Below are positions 27,063 to 36,566 of a DNA stretch of 64,000 nucleotides, in pieces. Below the pieces are notes generated by a model. It saw only the letters and a list, made by a program, of their open reading frames with translations. It made no database searches and was not told where the DNA came from. The number at the start of each line of letters is the position of its first letter. The stretch's first letter is position 1. The translations under genes and the position numbers were made by a program. The stretch is from Polynucleobacter sp. JS-Mosq-20-D10. GTDB taxonomy: Bacteria > Pseudomonadota > Gammaproteobacteria > Burkholderiales > Burkholderiaceae. The stretch spans positions 1,859,099 to 1,923,098 of the forward strand of contig NZ_CP061305.1 in the NCBI RefSeq assembly GCF_018687755.1, read 5' to 3'.

Positions 27063-27092
27063 TATCTTAGGCAAAACGAATTAACGCAATCC

Positions 27093-27548
27093 TTAAAACG
27101 GAATATCGTCATCCATTGCACCAAGGGATGCCGCATTGGAAGATGCTGGCGCAGAGTTCTCAACCGGCTTTGAGCGGCTATAACTTTCACCACCATCACC
27201 ACTGCCACCTACTGGCTTGCCACCCAGCATTTGCATTGTTTCTGCAACGATCTCAGTAGAGTATTTTTCTTGGCCGCTAGCATCAGTCCATTTACGTGTG
27301 CGTAAGCGACCTTCTACATAAACCTGTGAACCTTTTTTGAGATATTGGCCAGCGATCTCTGCAAGTTTTCCAAAGAATGCAACACGGTGCCATTCTGTGG
27401 TTTCTTTCATTTCGCCAGACTGCTTATCTTTGTAACGATCCGATGTCGCTACTGAAATATTAGTTACTGCGTCGCCGCTTGGCATATAACGCGTTTCTGG
27501 ATCACGTCCTACGTTACCTACGATGATGACCTTATTTACCGAAGCCAT
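27093..27548 (-). CDS. ssb: Single-stranded DNA-binding protein
   Basis: 151 residues. The N-terminal OB-fold begins MASVNKVIIVGNVGRDPETR, with TEWHRVAFFGKLAEIAGQYL and GSQVYVEGRLRTRKW as further family motifs. A Gly/Ser-rich linker (about 113-140) leads to the acidic tip DDDIPF, the docking peptide for replication and repair partners. It is downstream of the MFS transporter gene on the same strand (82-base gap) and next to uvrA, a common pairing in proteobacteria. Confidence 0.98.
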   Translation of the reverse strand: MASVNKVIIVGNVGRDPETRYMPSGDAVTNISVATSDRYKDKQSGEMKETTEWHRVAFFGKLAEIAGQYLKKGSQVYVEGRLRTRKWTDASGQEKYSTEIVAETMQMLGGKPVGGSGDGGESYSRSKPVENSAPASSNAASLGAMDDDIPF

Positions 27549-27630
27549 GTTGTCTCCCGAAGAAAAATAATACGATTAATTAAATCTGAAATGTAGCTAA
27601 AAAAAATAAATGGAATCAGTAAAGCTACAG

Positions 27631-28815
27631 CTATGCCTTTGCAGTTGAATCCTTTGAATCCACTACTTTTGCAGGTAATTCGCGCATCGACCAAGCAATT
27701 ATAAGCCAGCACAAAAGCAATGCTGCGCCCATGACAAAGACCGATAAATTACCATGGGCATCCATTAACCAACCCCCAATAGCGGCACCTGTAAAGAGTC
27801 CAATCGACTGAGTAGTGTTGTAAACACCCAAAGCAGTTCCCTTGGATTCTTTTGCATAACGAGTTACTAATGAGGGTTGCAGCGCTTCCAGTAGGTTAAA
27901 GCCCACAAAGTAAACCAGCAATGCCACTGCAATCAGCATCACGGATGAGGCTTGAGTGAAGATGATTTCAGCAGTTATTAGAAGAACGATCGCTATTAAT
28001 AAAACCAGTCGTATACGCTTTTTTTTCTCACCGTATATCAAGAGCGGAACCATAAACACAAAAGAGAGTAAGACAACTGAGAGATAAACTTGCCAGTGTG
28101 CACTCAGCGGAAATCCCGCTTGCTCCAATAGGCGTGGTACCACTAAAAACATAGCCACTTGGGTGGCGTTCAAAGCAAACACACCCACATTGAGGCGCAT
28201 GAGCTCTGGACGCAAAAATACAAGCTTCAATGAATCTTGCTGTGCATAAACTTCAGGCTTGTTATTTGGCAATACAAAATAGGCCACTACCATCGCTGCA
28301 GCACCTAAGATTGCCAACACTAAAAACATCCCGCTTAAGCTAATCATGCGATAAAGCGGGGCAGCAACAACCAGCGAAACGGCAAACGATAATGAAATAC
28401 TAGCGCCGACCAAGGCCATGGCTTGACTGCGCACTTGCTCCCGAGTGAGGTCAGCAACCCAAGCAGAGACCGCTGCAGAAATTGCTCCAGCGCCCATGAC
28501 GCCCCTCCCAATAGCGATCCAAAGCAAATCGTCCTTTGCTGCGCAAATCAATGCACCAGCAACAAACAAGGAGAGACCCCATAAAACGACTGATTTTCGA
28601 CCGATTCGATCAGAAAGCCTGCCCAAGGGAATATGGAAGCAGGCCTGAACAATATTGAAAATGCCCAGTGCTAGCCCTATCAGGAGTGCTTGGTCGCCTC
28701 CAGGCAAGTCTTTGGCATGGATGCTAAAAACCGGCAAAAGCAGGAATAGACCCAACATACGAAGGCCAAAGATGCCGGCTAAAGCCAAAGTGGAGCGAAG
28801 TTCAGAAGGATTCAT
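27631..28815 (-). CDS. MFS transporter
   Basis: 394 residues with about twelve hydrophobic segments. The MFS loop 2-3 signature GRLSDRIGRKSVVLWGL is at about 64-80. It is a drug- or metabolite-exporter-like member (YajR/Bcr-like by eye), but the substrate cannot be told. It lies between ssb and uvrA, divergent from uvrA with 37 bases between the start codons. The same MFS gene between ssb and uvrA occurs in Burkholderiales. No Shine-Dalgarno is clear before the ATG. Confidence 0.85.
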   Translation of the reverse strand: MNPSELRSTLALAGIFGLRMLGLFLLLPVFSIHAKDLPGGDQALLIGLALGIFNIVQACFHIPLGRLSDRIGRKSVVLWGLSLFVAGALICAAKDDLLWIAIGRGVMGAGAISAAVSAWVADLTREQVRSQAMALVGASISLSFAVSLVVAAPLYRMISLSGMFLVLAILGAAAMVVAYFVLPNNKPEVYAQQDSLKLVFLRPELMRLNVGVFALNATQVAMFLVVPRLLEQAGFPLSAHWQVYLSVVLLSFVFMVPLLIYGEKKKRIRLVLLIAIVLLITAEIIFTQASSVMLIAVALLVYFVGFNLLEALQPSLVTRYAKESKGTALGVYNTTQSIGLFTGAAIGGWLMDAHGNLSVFVMGAALLLCWLIIAWSMRELPAKVVDSKDSTAKA

Positions 28816-28852
28816 GGGAAAGAGCTATATTAACAAGTTACGCTAAAAAATC

Positions 28853-31741
28853 ATGAACAACGAAATCAAGATCCGCGGTGCCCGCACCCATAACCTCAAA
28901 AACATCAATCTAGATATCCCTAGAGAGAAATTAGTCGTTTTGACTGGCCTATCTGGCTCAGGCAAAAGCTCATTGGCTTTTGATACCCTATATGCCGAAG
29001 GTCAGCGTCGCTATGTAGAGTCCTTATCTGCTTATGCCCGCCAATTCTTACAACTGATGGAAAAGCCTGATGTCGATACGATTGAAGGACTATCCCCTGC
29101 GATCTCGATTGAGCAAAAAGCGACTAGCCATAATCCTCGTTCGACCGTAGGTACGGTTACAGAAATTCATGATTACCTACGCTTGTTATTTGCACGCGCT
29201 GGAACCCCACATTGTCCAGACCATGATCTTCCATTAGAGGCGCAAAGCGTTTCTCAAATGGTCGATACCGTTTTAGCTATGCCAGAAGACACTAAGCTCA
29301 TGATCTTGGCTCCAGTAGTGAGTGAGCGCAAAGGTGAATTTGTAGACTTATTCCAAGATCTTCAGGCGCAAGGCTTTGTCCGCTTTCGCGTGCGCTCTGG
29401 TGGTGGCACAACTAATACTGCTAAAGCAGAGATCTTTGAAGTTGATCAACTGCCGACTCTGAAGAAGAACGATAAACACTCTATTGAAGTGGTTGTTGAT
29501 CGCATTAAAGTGCGTCCTGATATTCAGCAGCGTGTAGCAGAATCTTTTGAAACTGCCCTGCGCCTTGCTGACGGCAAAGCCATGATCGTCAATATGGACA
29601 CTGGCAAGGAGATGATTTTCTCCAGCAAGTTTGCCTGCCCAATTTGCTCCTATTCATTACAAGAGCTTGAGCCACGACTCTTCTCTTTTAATAATCCGAT
29701 GGGCGCATGTCCTTCTTGTGATGGCTTGGGCCATCAATCCTTCTTTGATCCCAAGCGCATTGTTGCTCACCCAGACCTATCGCTGGCCTCTGGTGCAATT
29801 AAAGGCTGGGATCGTCGCAATCAGTTTTACTTCAAGCTCCTACAAACACTTGCTAAGCATGGCGGGTTTGATGTCGAGAAACCTTTTGAGACACTCAGTA
29901 AGAAACAACAAGATCTGATTTTGTTGGGCTCTGGTGATATCACCATTCCATTTGAATATATCAACGAACGTGGCAAAAATAGTGTTCGTCAGCATGCCTT
30001 TGAAGGCATTGTTGCTAATTTTGAGCGCCGCTATCGCGAGACCGACTCGGCAACCGTTCGAGAAGAATTATCACGTTATCAAAATGTACAGACCTGCCCA
30101 GCATGTAGTGGCAGTCGTTTGCGCAAAGAAGCGCGTTTTGTCAAAGTGGGTGATGGCAAGCAATCACGCGCAATTTATGAAATCAGTGCCCTGCCCTTAA
30201 AAGAAGCTAAAGAATATTTTGAATCTTTAGAACTCAAAGGCGCTAAGCGAGAAATCGCTGACAAAATTGTGAAAGAAATTGGTTCACGTCTTCGCTTCCT
30301 AAATGACGTGGGTTTGGACTATCTCTCACTTGAACGCAGTGCCGACACCCTCTCCGGCGGTGAAGCGCAGCGCATTCGCTTGGCCTCTCAGATTGGCTCC
30401 GGCCTGACCGGCGTCATGTACGTATTGGATGAACCCTCCATTGGATTACATCAGCGCGATAACGATAGACTCATCGGCACCCTGAAGCATTTGCGTGACC
30501 TAGGCAATAGCGTGCTGGTAGTTGAGCATGATGAAGACATGATTCGCGCCTCTGACTACGTGATTGATATTGGCCCTGGTGCGGGCGTACATGGTGGCGA
30601 AGTCGTAGCCGAAGGTACTCCTGCAGAAGTAGAGGCCAATCCTAAATCTCTCACAGGCGCCTACTTATCTGGTCGGGAGTGGATCGCCGTTCCTGAAAAA
30701 CGCATACCCGTAAATGATAAGTTCTTAGAAATTATTGGCGCACGTGGCAACAACTTACAATCCGTTCACGCCAAGATTCCTGTCGGCTTATTAACCTGTG
30801 TCACTGGTGTATCTGGCTCAGGTAAATCCACCCTGATCAACGACACATTGCACCATGCGGTTGCGCAACACATCTATGGTTCAAATGCCGAGCCAGCGGC
30901 GCATGATGCGATTAAAGGCTTGGAGAACTTTGACAAGGTCATTAGTGTAGATCAATCCCCGATTGGTAGAACCCCACGCTCAAACCCAGCCACTTACACT
31001 GGATTATTCACGCCCATCAGAGAACTCTTTTGTGGCGTACCAGCTGCACGCGAGCGCGGCTATGAAGCAGGACGTTTTTCTTTCAACGTCAAAGGCGGTC
31101 GTTGTGATGCCTGTGAAGGTGATGGCGTTATTAAAGTAGAAATGCATTTCTTACCAGATGTATATGTTCCTTGTGATGTCTGTCACGGCAAACGCTATAA
31201 CCGCGAAACTCTAGACATTCGTTACAAAGGCAAAAATATTCATGAAGTGCTGTCGATGACCATTGAACAAGCCCATGAATTCTTTGAGGCCGTTCCAATC
31301 GTCAAACGAAAACTCAAAACCTTGCTCGATGTAGGCTTAGGTTATGTAAAGTTAGGTCAAAGCGCCACGACTCTGTCTGGTGGCGAGGCGCAACGCGTCA
31401 AACTTTCTTTAGAGCTTTCTAAACGCGATACCGGCAGGACTCTCTACATCTTGGATGAGCCAACTACGGGCTTACATTTTCATGACATTCAGTTGTTGCT
31501 GACAGTTCTTCAGACCCTCAAGAAACAAGGCAACACGATTGTCATCATTGAGCACAACTTAGACGTGATCAAGACGGCAGATTGGATTATTGACTTAGGC
31601 CCTAAGGGCGGTGCAGGTGGTGGGCAGATTATTGCTACTGGCACACCCGAAGAGGTTGCGAAGAATGAGGCTAGCTTTACCGGTCACTACTTGGCACCAC
31701 TGCTAGTTCGCAAACCAGCGCCTACTAAAAAGAAAAAGTAA
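28853..31741 (+). CDS. uvrA: Excinuclease ABC subunit A
   Basis: 962 residues. Two ABC ATPase halves: Walker A GLSGSGKSS near 33 and GVSGSGKST near 655, with signatures LSGGEAQRIRLASQIG and LSGGEAQRVKLSLELS. The first zinc module has CPICSYS and CPSCDG; the second has CDACEGDG and CDVCHGKRYN in the damage-binding region. UvrA finds lesions and loads UvrB in nucleotide excision repair. It is divergent from the MFS gene and convergent with the antiporter gene (24 bases between stops). No LexA box is apparent in the 37-base promoter gap. Confidence 0.98.
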   Translation: MNNEIKIRGARTHNLKNINLDIPREKLVVLTGLSGSGKSSLAFDTLYAEGQRRYVESLSAYARQFLQLMEKPDVDTIEGLSPAISIEQKATSHNPRSTVGTVTEIHDYLRLLFARAGTPHCPDHDLPLEAQSVSQMVDTVLAMPEDTKLMILAPVVSERKGEFVDLFQDLQAQGFVRFRVRSGGGTTNTAKAEIFEVDQLPTLKKNDKHSIEVVVDRIKVRPDIQQRVAESFETALRLADGKAMIVNMDTGKEMIFSSKFACPICSYSLQELEPRLFSFNNPMGACPSCDGLGHQSFFDPKRIVAHPDLSLASGAIKGWDRRNQFYFKLLQTLAKHGGFDVEKPFETLSKKQQDLILLGSGDITIPFEYINERGKNSVRQHAFEGIVANFERRYRETDSATVREELSRYQNVQTCPACSGSRLRKEARFVKVGDGKQSRAIYEISALPLKEAKEYFESLELKGAKREIADKIVKEIGSRLRFLNDVGLDYLSLERSADTLSGGEAQRIRLASQIGSGLTGVMYVLDEPSIGLHQRDNDRLIGTLKHLRDLGNSVLVVEHDEDMIRASDYVIDIGPGAGVHGGEVVAEGTPAEVEANPKSLTGAYLSGREWIAVPEKRIPVNDKFLEIIGARGNNLQSVHAKIPVGLLTCVTGVSGSGKSTLINDTLHHAVAQHIYGSNAEPAAHDAIKGLENFDKVISVDQSPIGRTPRSNPATYTGLFTPIRELFCGVPAARERGYEAGRFSFNVKGGRCDACEGDGVIKVEMHFLPDVYVPCDVCHGKRYNRETLDIRYKGKNIHEVLSMTIEQAHEFFEAVPIVKRKLKTLLDVGLGYVKLGQSATTLSGGEAQRVKLSLELSKRDTGRTLYILDEPTTGLHFHDIQLLLTVLQTLKKQGNTIVIIEHNLDVIKTADWIIDLGPKGGAGGGQIIATGTPEEVAKNEASFTGHYLAPLLVRKPAPTKKKK

Positions 31742-31765
31742 TTCTACTGAGTCAGTTAAATGACG

Positions 31766-33748
31766 TCATCCGAGCAATTTAGATTCGGCTAAATCAGTCG
31801 CTTCTGAATTGCCCGACAGCACCAAGATATCGTTGGCTTGCAAACGCAAGTCTGGGGTGAGCGCCAATTTGACGTAGTCAGAGCCACCTACTTTTCGCCT
31901 AACTGCCTGCACGCTCACGCCTTCATTTTCAAGATGCAACTCTTCAAGAGTCTGTCCAATACTGGCTGACTCAGGCAGCAAAGTCACTGAGTGCAAGCGC
32001 CACGATTCCTTGGTATCCACCTCATCATTAACGCCACGGAAGTAGCCGCGCAACAGGCTATAACGAGCTTCACGTGCGCCGGTAATGCGACGCACCACCT
32101 TACGCATAGGCACTCCCATGATCAGTAACACATGGGAAGCCATCATCAAGCTACCTTCAATCAGCTCCGGCACCACCTCAGTCGCACCAGCTGCTTGTAA
32201 CTTAGTTAAGTCTGCATCGTCTTTTGTGCGCACCAATACTGTCATACCAGGGCGCAGGTGCTCGACTTGATGTAACACTTTGAAACTAGCTGGTGTATCC
32301 GCATAAGTAATCACTACTGCCTTTGCTCTCGCCAAGCCCGCAGCAACCAAATAATTTTCTCGACTAGCGTCACCATAGACCACGTTATCTCCAGCAGCGG
32401 CAGCTTCCTTTACGCGATCAGGATCCATGTCTAATGCAATGTAAGGAATTTTTTCTTGATCGAGCATCCGAGCTAAGCTTTGGCCTGAGCGACCAAATCC
32501 GCAAATGACCACATGATTTTCTGTGCGGACACTTTTTGCCGCAACACGTGTCAGCGCCAGCGATTGCAATAACCATTCATTGCTAGAAAAACGCATCGCA
32601 ATACGATCGCTATATTGAATTAAGAAAGGTGCACCAAACATCGACAGCAGCATTGCTGCCAATATAGCTTGACTTAAAGCAGGATCGATTAAATCCAAGC
32701 CATCAATTTGATTTAAGAGTACGAAACCGAATTCACCAGCCTGCGCTAAACACAAGCCTGTCCGAATAGAGATGCCCGGACTTGAACCAAAGGCACGTGA
32801 CAATAAAGCAATCAAGCCGAATTTAAAAATCAACGGGCCAATTAATAAGAGTAGAACTAGCATCCACTGTTGATGAATCACCTCAAAATCCAACAGCATG
32901 CCAATGGTAATAAAGAAGAGGCCCAAGAGTACATCTTTGAAGGGCTTAACATCTTCTTCAACTTGATGGCGATAGGGCGTTTCGGCAATTAACATCCCAG
33001 CCAAGAAAGCCCCTAACGCTAGCGATAAGCCAAAGTGTTCAGTCAGTCCTGCCATCCCCAAAACAATCAACAAGAGGTTGAGCATGAACAATTCTTGAGA
33101 CCGCAATTTGGCAACCAAACCGAACCAACGACTCATCAAGGTTTGGCCAATAACAAAAATAAGTACCAGGGCTACCGTGATCTTGATAGATGCTGCAGTC
33201 AGCGCTAAAAACAGATCTCCAGGATTCTTGCCGAGCGAAGGCAGCAAAATCAACAGAAAAACTACCGCTAAGTCCTGAAAGAGCAAAATACCGATGATGT
33301 TGCGGCCATGCTCGGTTTCAATTTCGGAGCGGTCAGCAATCAGTTTGGTAACGATAGCCGTAGAGGACATCGCTAAAGCACCCCCCAGCGCAATAGCAGC
33401 CTGCCAGGAAATAGGGTAAATCCAGTTCATCAAGAGGCTGGCTGGAACTGCGAGTAGCATGGTCAAAATGACCTGACTACCGCCTAAGCCAAATACAATG
33501 GTCCGCATGGCCCGTAGCTTATGGAGGTTGAATTCCAGACCAATTGAGAACATCAAGAAAACCACGCCAAATTCAGCCAAATACTTGACTGTGGCGGAAT
33601 CATTGGCCAAACCAAGGGCATGCGGCCCAATTAGGACGCCGATGGCTAGATAGCCCAAAATAGGGGGTAGCCCAAAATAGCGGAAAATAACTACCCCGGC
33701 CACTCCTGAGGCCAGCAAGATGAGAGTTAACTGAAGGACTGACGGCAT
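31766..33748 (-). CDS. CPA2 cation:proton antiporter (KefB/YbaL-like) with RCK domain
   Basis: 660 residues. About 12-13 membrane segments fill residues 1-385. A TrkA-N/RCK nucleotide-binding domain follows from HVVICGFGRSGQSLARMLD near 412, and a TrkA-C domain near 575-655. This is the KefB/KefC/YbaL plan for potassium or sodium efflux in exchange for protons. A Shine-Dalgarno GGTGAG lies just before the ATG. The gene is divergent from kdsD with only 11 bases between the starts. Glutathione gating as in KefC is not shown by the sequence. Confidence 0.88.
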   Translation of the reverse strand: MPSVLQLTLILLASGVAGVVIFRYFGLPPILGYLAIGVLIGPHALGLANDSATVKYLAEFGVVFLMFSIGLEFNLHKLRAMRTIVFGLGGSQVILTMLLAVPASLLMNWIYPISWQAAIALGGALAMSSTAIVTKLIADRSEIETEHGRNIIGILLFQDLAVVFLLILLPSLGKNPGDLFLALTAASIKITVALVLIFVIGQTLMSRWFGLVAKLRSQELFMLNLLLIVLGMAGLTEHFGLSLALGAFLAGMLIAETPYRHQVEEDVKPFKDVLLGLFFITIGMLLDFEVIHQQWMLVLLLLIGPLIFKFGLIALLSRAFGSSPGISIRTGLCLAQAGEFGFVLLNQIDGLDLIDPALSQAILAAMLLSMFGAPFLIQYSDRIAMRFSSNEWLLQSLALTRVAAKSVRTENHVVICGFGRSGQSLARMLDQEKIPYIALDMDPDRVKEAAAAGDNVVYGDASRENYLVAAGLARAKAVVITYADTPASFKVLHQVEHLRPGMTVLVRTKDDADLTKLQAAGATEVVPELIEGSLMMASHVLLIMGVPMRKVVRRITGAREARYSLLRGYFRGVNDEVDTKESWRLHSVTLLPESASIGQTLEELHLENEGVSVQAVRRKVGGSDYVKLALTPDLRLQANDILVLSGNSEATDLAESKLLG

Positions 33749-33759
33749 ATACTCACCCC

Positions 33760-34752
33760 ATGATAGCTAAGACTCGTGACCGAACCCTAAAGCTTGCACG
33801 CGACACCCTCACGATTGAGGCTGCTGCACTGCACACCATGCGCGATCGCCTTGTAGGTGCAGACGCTGATGCCCTCGTACTAGCAGTTGATCTACTCCAT
33901 TCCTGCAAAGGCCGCATCGTCGTCTCTGGAATTGGTAAATCAGGGCATATTGCTCGCAAGATTGCCGCCACATTTGCCTCTACAGGCTCCCCCGCTTTTT
34001 TTGTTCATCCCGCAGAAGCTAGTCATGGCGATCTAGGGATGGTGACTCGTGACGACGTTTTTGTTGCACTCTCCAATTCTGGTGAAACTGATGAGCTTCT
34101 CACCATTGTGCCGATCGTGAAGCGTACCGGAGCAAAACTCATTGCACTGACTGGCGCACCAAATTCCTCTTTGGCAAAGTTAGCGGATGCACATTTAGAT
34201 ACCAGCGTTGAGAAAGAAGCTTGCCCACTTAATCTGGCCCCAACCACCAGCACAACCGCAGCTCTCGCTATGGGTGATGCCCTAGCGGTTGCCCTTCTCG
34301 ATGCTCGTGGCTTTCAGGCGGAAGATTTCCAGCGCTCACATCCAGGTGGCCGCTTAGGTCGCAAACAACTCATGCATGTCAGTGAAGTGATGCGTAGCTT
34401 TGATGAGACTCCTAAGATTGCAATCTCCGCTTCCCTGCAAGATGCTTTACTCGAGATGACTGCTAAGCGCATGGGCATGGTGGTTACTTTAGACAATGCA
34501 AACAAAGTTGCCGGTATCTTTACAGATGGTGACTTACGTCGCTTGCTTGAGAAAAGCACCAATTTGGATGGTCTCACTTTAGAAAAAGCGATTACTTCAG
34601 CACCACGCACAATTCCTCCTGAGCTATTAGCAGAAGAGGCTATTGAGATGATGGAAAAACATCGCATCAATCATTTGGTAGTAACCGATCCTGCAGGCGC
34701 ATTACTTGGGGCACTCAATCTCCATGATTTATTTGCCGCTAAGGTTATTTAA
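33760..34752 (+). CDS. kdsD: Arabinose-5-phosphate isomerase (SIS-CBS)
   Basis: 330 residues. The SIS domain (about 40-180) holds VVSGIGKSGHIARKIAATFASTG and the phosphate-binding SNSGETDELL; two CBS domains follow (about 210-330), as in KdsD/KpsF/GutQ. It converts ribulose 5-phosphate to arabinose 5-phosphate, the first step of KDO synthesis. kdsC and the lpt genes follow on the same strand, which favours KdsD over GutQ. The start lies 11 bases from the divergent antiporter start and lacks a Shine-Dalgarno; the promoter must overlap the antiporter gene. Confidence 0.95.
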   Translation: MIAKTRDRTLKLARDTLTIEAAALHTMRDRLVGADADALVLAVDLLHSCKGRIVVSGIGKSGHIARKIAATFASTGSPAFFVHPAEASHGDLGMVTRDDVFVALSNSGETDELLTIVPIVKRTGAKLIALTGAPNSSLAKLADAHLDTSVEKEACPLNLAPTTSTTAALAMGDALAVALLDARGFQAEDFQRSHPGGRLGRKQLMHVSEVMRSFDETPKIAISASLQDALLEMTAKRMGMVVTLDNANKVAGIFTDGDLRRLLEKSTNLDGLTLEKAITSAPRTIPPELLAEEAIEMMEKHRINHLVVTDPAGALLGALNLHDLFAAKVI

Positions 34753-34788
34753 ACTCCCTACTTTCTACTTCATTATTGAACCACTCAC

Positions 34789-35361
34789 ATGCCGACCGCC
34801 TTTCACGCCCACAACACCAACCCTCTGAGCCAATATCCGCAGGCCTGGGATCGTGCTGGGATGGTCAAGCTTCTCGTTCTAGATGTTGATGGCGTCCTAA
34901 CAAATGGCCAAGTTTTTATTGGTGAAAATGGTAAAGAATCCCTGAAGGGTTTTGATATTCAGGACGGCCTGGGAATCAAGTTATTGGAAAAAATAGGCAT
35001 TCCAACAGCCGTCATTACAGGGCGCAGCTCCAAAATGGTTTTGGCTCGTTGCGATGAGCTCGGCATCAAGCACGCACATATGGGTGTTGAAGATAAGGCA
35101 GCAGCTCTGAAAAACATATTGCAGTCTCTCGGGCTACAGTCTAGCGATTGTGCAGTGATGGGTGATGATTGGCCTGATTTTCAAATGATGAAGTCTGCAG
35201 GCTTGAAGATATGCCCAGCACAAGGGCATGATGCCGTGAAAGAAATAGCTCATTTTGTCACCACTCGATCTGGCGGTAATGGCGCGGTACGAGAAGTCTG
35301 CGATCTGATCTTGAAAGCGCAAAGCCGCTATGAGGAGTTACTCGCTCAGGCGCGTGCTTAA
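34789..35361 (+). CDS. kdsC: 3-deoxy-D-manno-octulosonate 8-phosphate phosphatase
   Basis: 190 residues. HAD motif I is LLVLDVDGVLTNG near 29-41, motif II is in AVITGRSS, and motif IV is MGDDWPDFQMM near 124, the C0-cap type tetramer-forming KdsC pattern. It dephosphorylates KDO-8-phosphate. The start at 34789 gives a 24-residue leader before the fold; an internal ATG at 34861 is possible but would be unusually short. Gap to kdsD is 36 bases and to lptC 12. Confidence 0.95.
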   Translation: MPTAFHAHNTNPLSQYPQAWDRAGMVKLLVLDVDGVLTNGQVFIGENGKESLKGFDIQDGLGIKLLEKIGIPTAVITGRSSKMVLARCDELGIKHAHMGVEDKAAALKNILQSLGLQSSDCAVMGDDWPDFQMMKSAGLKICPAQGHDAVKEIAHFVTTRSGGNGAVREVCDLILKAQSRYEELLAQARA

Positions 35362-35373
35362 GGTTAATTTGTA

Positions 35374-36018
35374 ATGGAACTGAATACCCAAAAAATCAAA
35401 CTGAGTATCTGGCGTACATCATTACGTCTGATGCCTTTGATTCTGATGGGCACGCTCACTCTGGTCACATTTTGGCTAGTCAAGAAAAATACCCCAGCAG
35501 AAAAGTCTGCTACAGAGCGCGTTCGTTTACATGAGCCTGACTACACCATTAGCAATGGTGCCTTATCTGCACTCAATGAATCTGGTGATACTAAATATCG
35601 TGTACTAGGTAAGAAAGTTATTCACTATGATGATGATGCTTCAATCGATATTGAGACACCTCGCATACGCTTATTCCCACCTGAAAAGTCACCGGTGACT
35701 GTTAAAGCGGACAAAGGGCACTTAGATGGCGACCTGACGATTTTGGATTTAATTGATAACGCCGAAATATTTCGGCCGCAACAAGCTGCTTCAGCAACAG
35801 AACCAGCAAGACCGCGCATGCTTGCACGCTCTTCTTATTTCAAAGTACTCATTAATGATGACATTATCAAAACGGATAAACCTATTACGCTGGAGCAAGG
35901 GGTTTCTGTGATGCGCTCAACTGATGGCGGTGTATTTAACAATATCGAACAAAGCATGGTTTTATCTGGACAAGTAAAGGGTCGTATCGAGCGCATTCAA
36001 CCTGGAGCGCAGCAATGA
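35374..36018 (+). CDS. lptC: LPS export protein LptC
   Basis: 214 residues. A single membrane anchor lies at about 15-35 (LRLMPLILMGTLTLVTFWLV) and the rest is periplasmic, in the LptC/YrbK beta-jellyroll fold (YTISNGALSALNESGDTKYRVLGKKVIHY; then PVTVKADKGHLDGD). LptC relays LPS from LptBFG to LptA. It sits between kdsC and lptA; its stop overlaps the lptA start by four bases (ATGA). Confidence 0.92.
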   Translation: MELNTQKIKLSIWRTSLRLMPLILMGTLTLVTFWLVKKNTPAEKSATERVRLHEPDYTISNGALSALNESGDTKYRVLGKKVIHYDDDASIDIETPRIRLFPPEKSPVTVKADKGHLDGDLTILDLIDNAEIFRPQQAASATEPARPRMLARSSYFKVLINDDIIKTDKPITLEQGVSVMRSTDGGVFNNIEQSMVLSGQVKGRIERIQPGAQQ

Positions 36019-36566
36019 AGCGATTGCGAAAATTGGTAATAGCGTTTGCGCTACTAGGGACTTGTCTTACTACTCATGCTGAAAAAGCAGATCAAGACAA
36101 ACCCATTGTCTTGGAAGCGGAAAAAGTTTCTGTGAACGACGTACAACAGATTTATGAGCTTAATGGTGAGGTGCGCTTAATTAAAGGCAGTATTTTGATT
36201 ACTGGCGCTAAGGGCGATATCAAAGTCGACCCCGAGGGTTATGAATACGTTGATGTTCAGGGTAATTCAGAATCTACTGCCAGCTTTAGACAAAGACGTG
36301 AAGGACCGGCTAATGAATTTATGCAAGGTCGGGGCAAAACGGTTACCTACAATGCAAAAACTGAGCTTCTCACATTGACTGGTGATGCCAACTTGAAGCG
36401 TCTTCATAATATGCAAATACTAGATCAATTACACGGCTGGAAAATTGACTACGATGATGTTGGGCAGCGCTATCAAGTCTCACCGCCTGCTGATGCTAAA
36501 GCAGAAGACCTGCCACTAGCTAGAGCCATCCTTTCACCAAGAAGAAAAGCTACACTAGAGAAATGA
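36015..36566 (+). CDS. lptA: LPS transport periplasmic protein LptA
   Basis: 183 residues. A signal peptide (MKRLRKLVIAFALLGTCLTTHA) precedes an OstA-N domain (KPIVLEAEKVSVNDVQQIYELNGEVRLIKGSI, then MQGRGKTVTYNAKTELLTLTGDANL). LptA forms the bridge that carries LPS across the periplasm. Both flanks overlap by four bases, with lptC upstream and lptB downstream, so the three genes are translationally coupled. Confidence 0.93.
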   Translation: MKRLRKLVIAFALLGTCLTTHAEKADQDKPIVLEAEKVSVNDVQQIYELNGEVRLIKGSILITGAKGDIKVDPEGYEYVDVQGNSESTASFRQRREGPANEFMQGRGKTVTYNAKTELLTLTGDANLKRLHNMQILDQLHGWKIDYDDVGQRYQVSPPADAKAEDLPLARAILSPRRKATLEK

